A stretch of DNA of 64,000 bases from Streptomyces albidoflavus (GCF_000719955.1 NZ_JOII01000001.1:248001-312000); one strand, 5' to 3'; positions 10,314 through 20,590 are shown, counted from the stretch's first letter. The notes: generated by a model not told the origin, from the sequence alone. Numbers and translations: made by a program.

Positions 10314-11875
10314 CCGACCGCTCCGAAGGTACGACCGGTGTCCGCGACACCGTCCTGGCCTGGCTTGAAGACGCGGACGCTGCCGGCCGCACTGGTCTCC
10401 AGCACGCTCCACGGCACCTGGAGGAGCAGCCCCTTGGCCGATCCCGACGCCTTGCTGTACGGCACGCCGACCCAGAGGTTGGCGCCGCCGGAGGTCAGCG
10501 ACGCCCCGGTGTAGTCGGCGGCCTCGGCGGGCCCGGGGAGGGGGCCGTCGGCGGCACCCAGAGTGAGTACCCGGTCGCGGGTACCCGCGGCGGCGTCCAG
10601 CGGCCGGAACAGGTGGACGGCTCCGGCGTCCTTCTTGGTGGAGACCTCGCGCCCGGGAACACCCACCGCCAGCCAGACCGCGTTCGGCTGGGTGACGGCG
10701 TCCGTGCCGGTGTTGGCGAGGGCCACCCGCTGTCCGAAGTGGTCACCCTGCTTGGCGACACCCTCGACGTTCTCGCGCTCCGCGTCGACGGCCAGCGTCT
10801 CCTGGTACGTGCCGTCCGGACGCACCCGCACCACGTGGGCCGACCCCGCGCCCGCCACGGAGCCGATGGCCTCCCCGGGAGCGCCAATCGCCAGCAGGGC
10901 GTCGGAGTTGTAGGTCTGGTCCGCCGGACGGTAGGGCGCCATGTCCAGCGAGGTCCCCAGAGCGTCGCCGGCTTCCGCCTCGCCGGAGAGCCCCGCACCG
11001 AGGTCGCCTTGGTCCAGGCCGACGAGTCCGCGCGGAACACCGTTGGCCACGGTGTGCGAGAAGACCGTGGCGGCACCCGCGAAGGCGGTTCCCTCGCCGA
11101 TGGTCTCGCCCGGAGCGCCGACGGCGAAGAACCGGTTCGTCGACGTCAGCGAGTAGCCGAACCGGTCGTGCGCCTCGACGACTCCGGGGACCCCGGTGTC
11201 GTCCTGATTGACGGTGTACCGGGTGCCGCCGACCTCGTAGTGGATGCAGCCCGCGTCGGCGTAGTCCTTGCCGCCGCTGGTGACGTTCTCTCCGGGGACG
11301 CCGATGACCAGGAACGGCTCTCCGCCCGATGTCTCACCCGCCTCTACGGCGAACCCGAAGCGGTCGTACTCCTCCGTGGCGGTGCCGGAGTCGTACCGGG
11401 ACTGGTTGTACTCGGCGACCCGCGACCCCATCCCGCTGGGAGCGCCGTACACGACGTAGACGGCACCGGCGTCGCGCAGCGTCTTGCCGTCCTTCTCGAT
11501 GTCCTCGTAGGGCACACCGACGATCAGGTCACTGCATCCGTCACGGTCGAGGTCGGTCCACGTCCGGGCGAAGCCGAACTGGTCTCCCCGCTCGGGGGCG
11601 GCCTTCATCGCCGGCATCGCCTGCGAGACCTCCAGCGCCCCCTTGCCGCCCCCGAAGACGACATGGACCGCGCCGGCCCGCGCGACACCGTCCACGGTCG
11701 CCTCGGGGTCGGAGGCGAGAGTGTCGGCGACACCGTCGCCGTTGAAGTCCGGGCCGACGCCGCCCGTGCACCCGGCGGCTTCCGCCGGGGGCGCGCCCCC
11801 GAGCCATCCGGAGACGGCGATCAGCCCCGCTACGAGGAAGACCGCCCCTCGTCCTCCACCTCGCGCTGTACGCAC
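10310..11875 (-). CDS. Secreted FG-GAP (integrin alpha-like) beta-propeller protein
   Basis: A 521-aa protein if translation starts at the GTG at 11875, which has AAGGGG six bases upstream. In-frame GTGs at 11881 and 11938 are alternatives. A signal peptide (VFLVAGLIAVSGWLGG, then PAEAAG) leads to a mature chain made of FG-GAP repeats with calcium-loop motifs, for example PDFNGDGVADTL and DLDRDGCSDLIVGVPY, then repeated GVPG and GAPGE turns. That is the expected pattern of a seven-bladed beta-propeller. It is the first gene of the set that continues through the LamG and RHS genes; its stop overlaps the next start. Likely role is extracellular binding or adhesion. Confidence 0.88.
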   Translation of the reverse strand: MRTARGGGRGAVFLVAGLIAVSGWLGGAPPAEAAGCTGGVGPDFNGDGVADTLASDPEATVDGVARAGAVHVVFGGGKGALEVSQAMPAMKAAPERGDQFGFARTWTDLDRDGCSDLIVGVPYEDIEKDGKTLRDAGAVYVVYGAPSGMGSRVAEYNQSRYDSGTATEEYDRFGFAVEAGETSGGEPFLVIGVPGENVTSGGKDYADAGCIHYEVGGTRYTVNQDDTGVPGVVEAHDRFGYSLTSTNRFFAVGAPGETIGEGTAFAGAATVFSHTVANGVPRGLVGLDQGDLGAGLSGEAEAGDALGTSLDMAPYRPADQTYNSDALLAIGAPGEAIGSVAGAGSAHVVRVRPDGTYQETLAVDAERENVEGVAKQGDHFGQRVALANTGTDAVTQPNAVWLAVGVPGREVSTKKDAGAVHLFRPLDAAAGTRDRVLTLGAADGPLPGPAEAADYTGASLTSGGANLWVGVPYSKASGSAKGLLLQVPWSVLETSAAGSVRVFKPGQDGVADTGRTFGAVG

Positions 11876-11978
11876 GCCCACCCCTTGACCGAGTCCCCCA
11901 CCGACCGCCCTTAGCGACCACAGAGAGTCGCCATCCACGCACCGGACGTGGCAGAGCGGAGATCAGGAGACGGCCAGG

Positions 11979-11994
11979 TGACAGGAACTGTCAA
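11979..11994 (-). promoter_or_regulatory. Candidate operator/-35 upstream of the FG-GAP/LamG/RHS operon
   Basis: TGACAGgaaCTGTCA (11979-11993) is a perfect 6-bp inverted repeat. On the minus strand it overlaps the hexamer TTGACA (11994-11989), a consensus -35. No convincing TANNNT -10 element lies at the expected distance, so the promoter assignment is tentative. Confidence 0.35.
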
Positions 11995-12243
11995 GAACCG
12001 GTCCGTATTGCCCGGAAATGACGACGGATCAGAATCGCACAAGGGCGACCAGTTGCCGCTTCCACACAAAGAGCGCATGCGAACCACAAACATGAAGATC
12101 TCTTGACCTGCGCGTGAAGGTAAGTTGAAAATCTTCACAGCGGGATTCGGCAGAAGCTCCCTTCCCGTTCCGGAGTGGATTTCTACCCCGAACTTCTACA
12201 TAACTGTAGAAATAAAACGGACGCGAACTGCGGAGGAAAGACC

Positions 12244-12279
12244 GCTGCCCCGCGCTCCTCTTCCGGAGCACGGGGCAGC
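12244..12279 (-). terminator. Terminator of the Stealth-family gene
   Basis: Arms of 15 bp (GCTGCCCCGcGCTCC and GGAGCaCGGGGCAGC) flank a 6-nt loop with one mismatched pair. It sits 15 nt past the Stealth gene stop and ends before the RHS-operon leader. Confidence 0.8.
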
Positions 12280-12293
12280 ACGTACCGGTCCTA

Positions 12294-14114
12294 TCAGGCA
12301 CTCCCCGCCGCCGACCCCCTTCGCTCGAACCGGCTCGGGAATGGCAGATACGTGTCGAGGAAAGTCCGCAGCTCCCCGGCGACGCGCTCCTTCTCGCTCT
12401 CGGGCGTGTTCACGTCGTTCAGGCAGAAGGAGTCGAAGCGCCTGGTCGCGAGCAGGTCGTCCATGCGCTCGCGGGCGTCCGCGCGGGCCACGTCGACATA
12501 GCGGGTGCGGTACTTGCCGGGCACGGCCCGCCCGGTGAAGAAGGCGTGGTGGTGGTGGAGTGAGGCGCCCATCGCGATGTCGTCGACCGCGCGGAAACGG
12601 GAGCGGCTGGTGGACCGTACCGCCTCCTCGAACTCCGTCTCGATGTCCCGCATGACGGAACGTATCTGCGGATGCGGGGTGTGCATGAACTTGTGGGTGA
12701 TGAACCGGGCGTGACGCTCCCACAGCAGCGCCCGGACGTTCTTACCGGCGGAATTCGGGGCCGGCTCGTCCGGGTGCGGCGCTCCGAGACCGTACTGGAA
12801 CGGGGAGAAGGGCAATTTGGCCACGCCATTGCCGTGGAAGAAGTGACCGGCGGTGACCGGGCGGCCGAAGAAGACGTCGTCGTTCAGGTACAGGTACCGC
12901 TCGGAAAGCCCCTCGATGTGGTGGAGCTGCGTACCGATGGCGTGGGAGTTGAAGACGGGCAGCGCGTCGCGGTCCGCGAAGATCTCCCGGTGGTCCACGA
13001 CCCTGATCCCCGGCACCGAGGTGTCGAGCCATGACGGCACCTGCCCGTCCGTGACGACGTAGATGTCACGGACGAAGGGCGCGTACGCCTCCAGCGACCG
13101 CAGTGAGTACTTCAGCTCGTCGTGGCTGGTGTAGCGCGAGGCACCGGTCTCGCGGGAGTGGATGGCGGAGGCGCTCTCCCCGCGGAAGGCGGCCCGCCTG
13201 GCGGCGAGTTCGGGGTCGTCGCCGTCCACCCACGTGTAGACGACGTCCACCGGGAAGTCCACCGCTTCGAGGCCGGGCCGGTCGAGGTCGGCGAAGGTCG
13301 GGTGATCGGTTCCGGCCACCCGGCGCTCGACCGTGACGCGGGCCTGCGCCGGCACCGTGTCCGTGACCGGGTTGACCCTGGGCGCCACCAAGGCCCCCGG
13401 CAGCAGGGCCTCCGGCAACTGGGTGCGGAGGGAGGCGATGCGCGCCGCCGCCCGGTCGGCTGCCGGGTCGTCTCCTTCCCGGCCGGCCAGCAGGTCCTCT
13501 CCCCGCTCCCAGAACTCGACCTCACAGCCGTAGGACAGATCGGCGAGCACCTGCCCGGACGGCCCGAGCAGCACTTCGCCGAAGGCGATGGCCGACTGCC
13601 GCTTCAGCCCCGCGGGCAGAGCCCCGTCCGCGTACAGGGAGGCGGACGGGAGTCCGGCCTTCCTCCCCGGCTCCCAGGTGTACACGGGTGACACCGCGTA
13701 CAGCTCCCGCATGGCCGTGAGGAATGCCTTGCGGTTGGCGCGGAGCATGCCGACGACGTGCGCGGCGGCTGTCCCGGAGGGGACCAGGAAGTAGTCGACG
13801 CCCGCCTTCCTGCACGCCGCCGCGACGAGTTCCAGGTTGTGCGCGGCAGCCGCCGCCGCGCTGAAGGAGGTCACCTTCCGCCCGTAGTACGTGCCGCCGT
13901 CCACGGCGAACTCGACCACGTCGGGGTCCTTCTCCCGCAGAGCGCGCCGCCGCTCGGCGATCCTCTCCGCCTTCCGCCTCTCCTTCTCCAGGCGCTCGCG
14001 TTCCTCCGCCTCGGCCAGGGCCGCCTCGCGGTCCCGGGCGCGTTCCTCCTCCCTGGCCGCGCGGACCTGGGACGGAAGGAGTCGTTCGGCTGCCAGGGCT
14101 ATCCGGGAAGACAT
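12294..14114 (-). CDS. Stealth-family sugar-phosphate transferase
   Basis: A 606-aa protein with the four conserved regions of Stealth (CpsY/GlcNAc-1-phosphotransferase-like) proteins. These include VDVVYTWVDGDDP, DELKYSLRSLEAYAPFVRDIYVVTDGQ, YLYLNDDVFFG and a C-terminal HHHHAFFTGRAVPGKY segment. The family transfers hexose-1-phosphates onto polysaccharides, so it probably builds a cell-surface phosphoglycan. The first about 70 residues are a highly charged Glu/Arg/Lys helix likely to form a coiled coil; no signal peptide is seen, fitting cytoplasmic action. The ATG at 14114 has GAGAGGTG upstream. Acceptor and donor cannot be read from the sequence. Confidence 0.88.
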   Translation of the reverse strand: MSSRIALAAERLLPSQVRAAREEERARDREAALAEAEERERLEKERRKAERIAERRRALREKDPDVVEFAVDGGTYYGRKVTSFSAAAAAAHNLELVAAACRKAGVDYFLVPSGTAAAHVVGMLRANRKAFLTAMRELYAVSPVYTWEPGRKAGLPSASLYADGALPAGLKRQSAIAFGEVLLGPSGQVLADLSYGCEVEFWERGEDLLAGREGDDPAADRAAARIASLRTQLPEALLPGALVAPRVNPVTDTVPAQARVTVERRVAGTDHPTFADLDRPGLEAVDFPVDVVYTWVDGDDPELAARRAAFRGESASAIHSRETGASRYTSHDELKYSLRSLEAYAPFVRDIYVVTDGQVPSWLDTSVPGIRVVDHREIFADRDALPVFNSHAIGTQLHHIEGLSERYLYLNDDVFFGRPVTAGHFFHGNGVAKLPFSPFQYGLGAPHPDEPAPNSAGKNVRALLWERHARFITHKFMHTPHPQIRSVMRDIETEFEEAVRSTSRSRFRAVDDIAMGASLHHHHAFFTGRAVPGKYRTRYVDVARADARERMDDLLATRRFDSFCLNDVNTPESEKERVAGELRTFLDTYLPFPSRFERRGSAAGSA

Positions 14115-14310
14115 CGGCGCGAGGCACCTCTCTCGGCGGGGGACGGACTCACGGCATCGGTCGCGGCGGAGTCCCGGCTCCGGCCTCTGCCGACACGCGC
14201 CCGGTCACGGCGCGCGAGCGCCTCGTTCTCCGCACACCTTTGTACGAATGGTAAACGCGGCATTTCCTTCTGCCGTACGGGTAGTCACCCTCACCGCAGA
14301 GCCCGGACCC

Positions 14311-16017
14311 TCACCCCTGCACCACATCCGGCGCCCCCAGCCGCGCCGCGTCCGCCGTCAGGTCGTCCGGCTGGCGTTGCGACTCGCGTTCGGCCTCGAC
14401 GCGCATCTCGTAGTGCGCGACCTCGTTGTCGATCCGCTCCTGGTCCCAGCCGAGGACGGGGGCGACCAGTTCGGCGCACTCGCGGGCGCTGCGGGTTCCC
14501 CGGTCGAAGGTCTCGATGGAGATGCGGGTGCGGCGGGTGAGGATGTCGTCGAGGTGGTGGGCGCTCTCGTGGGTGGCGGCGTAGACGATCTCGGCGCGGA
14601 GGTAGTCGTCGGCGTAGCGCAGCGGTTCGCCGAGGGAGGGGTCCTCCGCAATGAGCTGGAGGAGTTCGTCGGTGAGGGTGCCGTAGCGGTTGAGCAGGTG
14701 CTCGATGCGGACCACGTGCAGCCCGGTGCGGGCGGCGGTGCGGGCGCGGGCGTTCCACAGGGCCTGGTACCCCTCGGCGCCGAGCAGCGGGACCTCCTCG
14801 GTGACGCAGTCGGCGACGCGCTGGTTGAGCCCGCGCACCGCCTCGTCCACGGCGTCCTTGGCCATGATCCGGTACGTCGTGTACTTGCCGCCGGCCACCA
14901 CGACGAGCCCGGGCACCGGATGGGCCACGGTGTGCTCGCGGGAGAGCTTGCTGGTGGCGTCGGACTCGCCGGCGAGCAGCGGGCGGAGCCCGGCGTAGAC
15001 GCCCTCGACGTCGTCGCGGGAGAGCGGGACGGCGAGGACGGAGTTGACGTGTTCGAGGACGTAGTCGATGTCGGCGCTGGAGGCGGCCGGGTGGGCCTTG
15101 TCCAGGTCCCACTCGGTGTCGGTGGTGCCGACGATCCAGTGCCGGCCCCAGGGGATGACGAAGAGGACCGACTTCTCGGTGCGCAGGATGAGCCCGGTGG
15201 AGGAGTTGATGCGGTCCTTGGGGACGACCAGGTGGACACCCTTGGAGGCGCGGACGTGGAACTGGCCGCGCTCGCCGACCATGGCCTGGGTGTCGTCGGT
15301 CCAGACGCCGGTGGCGTTGACGACCTGCTTGGCGCGGACCTCGTACTCGCCGCCGTGCTCGACGTCGGTGACCATGGCGCCGACCACGCGTTCACCCTCG
15401 CGGATGAACCCGGTGACGCGCGCCCCGTTGGCGACCTTGGCGCCGTACGAGGAGGCGGTGCGGATCAGGTCGAGGACGAAGCGGGCGTCGTCCATCTGGG
15501 CGTCGTAGTACTGGAGGGCGCCGACCAGGGCGTCCTTGCGCAGGCAGGGGGCGACCCGCAGGGCGTGCCGGCGGCTGAGGTGGCGGTGGGTGGGCAGGCC
15601 CCGCCCGTGGCCGCGGGCCATCGCCATGCCGTCGTAGAGGGCGACGCCGGCTCCGGCGTAGAGGCGCTCCCAGCCGGCGTGCTGGAGCGGGTAGAGGAAG
15701 GGCACCGGCTTGACCAGGTGCGGGGCGAGCCGCTCCAGGAGCAGGCCCCGTTCCTTCAGGGCCTCCCTGACCAAGGCGAAGTCGAGCATCTCCAGGTAGC
15801 GCAGGCCGCCGTGGATGAGCTTGCTGGAGCGGCTGGAGGTGCCGGACGCCCAGTCGCGGGCCTCGACGAGGCCGGTGGCCAGGCCCCGGGTGACGGCGTC
15901 CAGCGCCGTGCCCGCGCCGACCACCCCGCCGCCGACCACGAGGATGTCCAGTTCCCGTTCGGCCATCGCGGCGAGCGCCTCGGCCCGCTCGTCCGGTCCC
16001 AGTGTGCCTGTCCTCAC
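14311..16017 (-). CDS. glpD: Aerobic glycerol-3-phosphate dehydrogenase GlpD
   Basis: A 568-aa FAD-dependent enzyme that oxidises sn-glycerol-3-phosphate to dihydroxyacetone phosphate at the membrane and passes electrons to quinone. The FAD-binding motif DILVVGGGVVGAGTALDA is near residues 25-42, followed by SGTSSRSSKLIHGGLRYLE, which is typical of GlpD. PGLVVVAGGKYTTYR is the second FAD-contact motif, and the C-terminal GlpD cap (ARTGLHVVRIEHLLNRYG) is complete. The start chosen is the GTG at 16017, with GGGAGG six bases upstream. No glpF or glpK lies beside it, so it is transcribed alone or with unknown control. Confidence 0.95.
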   Translation of the reverse strand: MRTGTLGPDERAEALAAMAERELDILVVGGGVVGAGTALDAVTRGLATGLVEARDWASGTSSRSSKLIHGGLRYLEMLDFALVREALKERGLLLERLAPHLVKPVPFLYPLQHAGWERLYAGAGVALYDGMAMARGHGRGLPTHRHLSRRHALRVAPCLRKDALVGALQYYDAQMDDARFVLDLIRTASSYGAKVANGARVTGFIREGERVVGAMVTDVEHGGEYEVRAKQVVNATGVWTDDTQAMVGERGQFHVRASKGVHLVVPKDRINSSTGLILRTEKSVLFVIPWGRHWIVGTTDTEWDLDKAHPAASSADIDYVLEHVNSVLAVPLSRDDVEGVYAGLRPLLAGESDATSKLSREHTVAHPVPGLVVVAGGKYTTYRIMAKDAVDEAVRGLNQRVADCVTEEVPLLGAEGYQALWNARARTAARTGLHVVRIEHLLNRYGTLTDELLQLIAEDPSLGEPLRYADDYLRAEIVYAATHESAHHLDDILTRRTRISIETFDRGTRSARECAELVAPVLGWDQERIDNEVAHYEMRVEAERESQRQPDDLTADAARLGAPDVVQG

Positions 16018-16426
16018 CCGTAACCTCCCGTGACGTCTGCCTGATCCGGACTGGTCTGGTCTGGTGCCGCGGCGGGACGGGCGGATGCTCGCGGCCGGGG
16101 CGGGCCCACGGCCCTCGTGTTCCCGTTCCCCGGGCGGCCCACGCGTGGCCTCCCGGAAACCCGCTCCCTCTGCCCGAATTCTGACCCGCTTGTCCCGTAT
16201 CGGCCACCGCCGGGGTGCGGGAGGGGCACCTGACCGGCGGTACGCATGCCACCCCTGCGGGCCGACATGCGCGCGATCCGACATCAATACCGCATCTCGT
16301 TCATATGTATGCCTAGTCTGACATTCACGCAGGTCCGCGCCGGTCCAGCGGCACCTCGGGGAGCCCGGGCCGGCGCGTCCCGCGCCCCCCTCGACGCCCG
16401 GCCCCCTCGAAGGACGGTCCACCGCC
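16018..16426. other. Divergent intergenic region between glpD and the nucleotide-sugar dehydrogenase homologue
   Basis: About 410 bp without a supported gene. Most is GC-rich. A short AT-rich island at 16275-16325 (TTCATATGTATG) probably carries the promoter or promoters. A TAGTCT hexamer on the plus strand (16314-16319) could be a -10 box, but no good -35 accompanies it. I did not recognise a glycerol-regulator operator. Confidence 0.5.
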
Positions 16427-17692
16427 ATGCCCGCAGACCTCGCCGTCATCGGACTCGGCTCGCACGGCCTGCCACTCGCGCAGGCCGCCGTCGGCGCGGG
16501 CGTCGACACCATCGGCTACGACCCGGACCGCGCCCGCGACCTGGCCTCGGGCCGCCTCCCCGGCACCGGCGCCGAGGGCGCGCTGACCGCGGCCGACGTC
16601 CGCCGGATGCTCTCCGGCGGCTTCCGCCCCACCGCCGACCCGCGCGAACTGGGCCGGGTACGGACCGCCGTCATCTGCGCCCCCGCGCCCGCCGGCCCCT
16701 CCGGCGGCGTCGACCTCGGGCCGCTCGCCGAGGCCGCCCGCGCCCTCGCGGCCCGCCTGCGGCCGCACACCACGGTCATCCTGGAGTCCCCGGCGGGCCC
16801 GGGCACCACCGAGGAGTTCCTACGCCCCCTGCTGGAGTCCGGCTCGGGCCTGACGGCCGGCCGCGACTTCCACCTCGCCTACTCCCCCGGCCGCACCGAC
16901 CCCGGCAACCGCACCCACGGCTACGCCGCCACCCCGAAGGTCATCGGCGGCCTCACCCCGGCCTGCACCGAGTCGGCCGCCGCCTTCTACGGCCGCCTCA
17001 CCGACAAGGTGGTGCGCGCCCGGGGCCCCCGCGAGGCCGAGACCGTGCACGTCCTGGAGACCAACTACCGGCACGTCAACCTCGCCCTGGTCAACGAGAT
17101 GGCGGTGCTCTGCCACGACCTCGGCGTCGACCTCTGGGACGTCATCCGCTGCGCCGAGACCAAGCCCTTCGGCTTCCAGGCGTTCCGCCCGGGCCCCGGC
17201 GCCGGCGGCCACGGCCTCCCGCTCGACCCCAGCTGCCTCCCGCACGCCGACGCCACCCCGGGCAACGGCCTGCGCATGGTCTCCCTGGCCCGCGACATCA
17301 ACGCCCGGATGCCGCAGTACGTCATCCAGCGCGCCACCCAGCTCCTCAACGAGCACGGCAAGTCCGCCCGCGCCGCCCGCGTGCTGCTGCTCGGCGTCAC
17401 CTACAAGCCGGACGTCGCCGACCAGCAGGGCGCCCCGGCCCAGGAGATCGCCCTGCGCCTCACCGAGCGCGGCGCCTCGGTCAGTTACCACGACCCGTAC
17501 GTCCCGCACTGGTCGCCGGCCGGGCGCCCGGTGCCGCGCGCCGACTCCCTCTACGAGGCGGCCGCCGAGGCGGACCTGACGATCCTGCTCCAGAACCACC
17601 GCACGTACGACCTCCAGGGCCTCGCCGTGAAGGCGCAGCTGCTCCTCGACACCCGGGGCACCACCCCGGCGGGCGCGGCCCACCGGCTCTGA
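16427..17692 (+). CDS. Nucleotide-sugar 6-dehydrogenase homologue lacking catalytic residues
   Basis: A 421-aa protein with the full UDP-sugar dehydrogenase architecture: an N-terminal Rossmann domain (IGLGSHGLPLA), a central dimerisation helix (ETNYRHVNLALVNE) and a C-terminal domain (LLGVTYKPDVADQQG, SYHDPYVP). Family members oxidise UDP-glucose or UDP-HexNAc to uronic acids using a cysteine in GGHC. Here that motif reads PGPGAGGHGLPLDP, with Gly263 at the cysteine position. The SPE motif is SPG (Gly155), the catalytic lysine is His208 and the following asparagine is Thr212. Four active-site changes suggest it does not perform the standard two-step oxidation. It stands alone, divergent from glpD. 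Confidence 0.85.
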   Translation: MPADLAVIGLGSHGLPLAQAAVGAGVDTIGYDPDRARDLASGRLPGTGAEGALTAADVRRMLSGGFRPTADPRELGRVRTAVICAPAPAGPSGGVDLGPLAEAARALAARLRPHTTVILESPAGPGTTEEFLRPLLESGSGLTAGRDFHLAYSPGRTDPGNRTHGYAATPKVIGGLTPACTESAAAFYGRLTDKVVRARGPREAETVHVLETNYRHVNLALVNEMAVLCHDLGVDLWDVIRCAETKPFGFQAFRPGPGAGGHGLPLDPSCLPHADATPGNGLRMVSLARDINARMPQYVIQRATQLLNEHGKSARAARVLLLGVTYKPDVADQQGAPAQEIALRLTERGASVSYHDPYVPHWSPAGRPVPRADSLYEAAAEADLTILLQNHRTYDLQGLAVKAQLLLDTRGTTPAGAAHRL

Positions 17693-17720
17693 GCCGTGTC
17701 TCCGGCCGGCCCGGACACGC

Positions 17721-17757
17721 CGCTGCCCGGCACTCCGCGAGGGGGTGCCGGGCAGCG
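17721..17757. terminator. Bidirectional terminator between convergent genes
   Basis: A perfect 13-bp stem, CGCTGCCCGGCAC / GTGCCGGGCAGCG, with an 11-nt loop. It lies between the dehydrogenase homologue (plus) and guaB3 (minus), 28 and 21 nt from their stops, so it can serve both. Confidence 0.85.
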
Positions 17758-17778
17758 GGGCGTGCGAGAGCGGGGCGG

Positions 17779-18906
17779 TCAGCGCTTGTGGTGCGAGTCC
17801 GCGACGGTGACCTCGACGCGCTGGAACTCCTTCAGCTCGCTGTAGCCGGTGGTCGCCATCGACCGGCGGAGCGCGCCGAACATGTTCATCGAGCCGTCGG
17901 GGGTGCGGGACGGGCCGGTGAGGATCTCCTCGGTGGTGCCGACCATGCCGAGGTCGACCAGCTTGCCGCGCGGCACGTCCTCGTGGACGGCCTCCATGCC
18001 CCAGTGGTGCCCCTTGCCGGGCGCGTCGGTGGCGCGGGCCAGCGGGGAGCCCATCATCACGGCGTCGGCGCCGCAGGCGATGGCCTTCGGCAGGTCTCCG
18101 GACCAGCCGACGCCGCCGTCGGCGATGACGTGCACGTACCGGCCGCCGGACTCGTCGAGGTAGTCACGGCGGGCGGCGGCCACGTCGGCGACGGCGGTGG
18201 CCATCGGGACCTGGATGCCCAGCACGTTGCGGGTGGTGTGGGCGGCGCCGCCGCCGAAGCCGACCAGCACACCGGCGGCACCGGTGCGCATCAGGTGCAG
18301 GGCGGCGGTGTACGTGGCGCAGCCGCCGACGATGACCGGGACGTCCAGCTCGTAGATGAACTGCTTGAGGTTGAGCGGCTCGGCGGCGCCGGAGACGTGC
18401 TCGGCGGAGACGGTGGTGCCGCGGATGACGAAGATGTCGACCCCGGCGTCCACGACGGCCTTGGAGAACTGGGCGGTGCGCTGCGGGGAGAGCGCGGCGG
18501 CGGTGATGACGCCCGCGTCGCGGACCTCCTTGATCCGGCGGCCGATCAGCTCCTCCTGGATCGGCGCGTCGTAGATCTCCTGGAGGCGGCGGGTGGCGCG
18601 CTCCTCGTCCAGCTCCTCGGCGATCTCGTCGAGCAGCGGCTGCGGGTCCTCGTAACGGGTCCAGAGCCCTTCGAGGTTGAGCACGCCGAGGCCACCGAAC
18701 TCGCCGACGCGGATCGCCGTCTCGGGGGAGACGATGGAGTCCATGGGGGCGGCGAGGAAGGGAAGCTCGAAGCGGTAGGCGTCGATCTGCCAGGCGATCG
18801 AGACCTCCTTCGGGTCGCGGGTGCGGCGACTCGGGACGACGGCGATGTCGTCGAATGCGTACGCCCTCCGGCCGCGCTTGCCGCGCCCGATCTCGATCTC
18901 AGTCAC
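17779..18906 (-). CDS. guaB3: GuaB3-family IMP dehydrogenase-related protein
   Basis: A 375-aa TIM-barrel protein of the IMPDH/GMP-reductase superfamily without CBS domains. The GTG at 18906 is preceded by AGGAAAGG. Barrel features include LPFLAAPMDSIVSPETA, a dinucleotide/phosphate-binding segment ADGGVGWSGDLPKAIACGADAVMMGS, and the C-terminal ALRRSMATTGYSELKEFQ. The loop that carries the catalytic cysteine in IMPDH (GSICTTR, as in the neighbouring GuaB) reads GAAHTTR here, with His223 at the Cys position. Actinobacteria keep this gene next to guaB, but the missing cysteine makes classical IMPDH or GMP reductase activity doubtful. It lies downstream of guaB, behind a terminator. Confidence 0.9.
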   Translation of the reverse strand: MTEIEIGRGKRGRRAYAFDDIAVVPSRRTRDPKEVSIAWQIDAYRFELPFLAAPMDSIVSPETAIRVGEFGGLGVLNLEGLWTRYEDPQPLLDEIAEELDEERATRRLQEIYDAPIQEELIGRRIKEVRDAGVITAAALSPQRTAQFSKAVVDAGVDIFVIRGTTVSAEHVSGAAEPLNLKQFIYELDVPVIVGGCATYTAALHLMRTGAAGVLVGFGGGAAHTTRNVLGIQVPMATAVADVAAARRDYLDESGGRYVHVIADGGVGWSGDLPKAIACGADAVMMGSPLARATDAPGKGHHWGMEAVHEDVPRGKLVDLGMVGTTEEILTGPSRTPDGSMNMFGALRRSMATTGYSELKEFQRVEVTVADSHHKR

Positions 18907-18960
18907 TGGGTGGCCTTTCCTGTGGGTCTCAAGTCCATCAGTATCCCCCGCCCGCACGCC

Positions 18961-18994
18961 GAGGAGGCGGCCCGGTGTCCCGGGCCGCCTCCTC
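18961..18994 (-). terminator. guaB terminator
   Basis: A perfect 15-bp stem, GAGGAGGCGGCCCGG / CCGGGCCGCCTCCTC, with a 4-nt loop. It begins 15 nt after the guaB stop and 55 nt before the guaB3 start, so guaB3 probably has its own promoter or relies on read-through. Confidence 0.88.
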
Positions 18995-19008
18995 GACCGT
19001 GCGACGGG

Positions 19009-20559
<1,551 letters not shown>

Positions 20560-20590
20560 CTAACGGGATTCTGCCCGCTCCCATTCCACT

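Larger units (their letters stand above)
11876..12293. other. AT-richer intergenic region upstream of the FG-GAP/LamG/RHS operon
   Basis: No coding frame is supported. This stretch is clearly AT-richer than its surroundings, especially 12050-12240, which is unusual here. It contains the terminator of the upstream Stealth gene (12244-12279), a 15-bp palindrome overlapping a TTGACA hexamer (11979-11994), and a GTGAAG...CTTCAC inverted repeat near 12112-12137. It should hold the promoter of the downstream operon. Confidence 0.6.
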
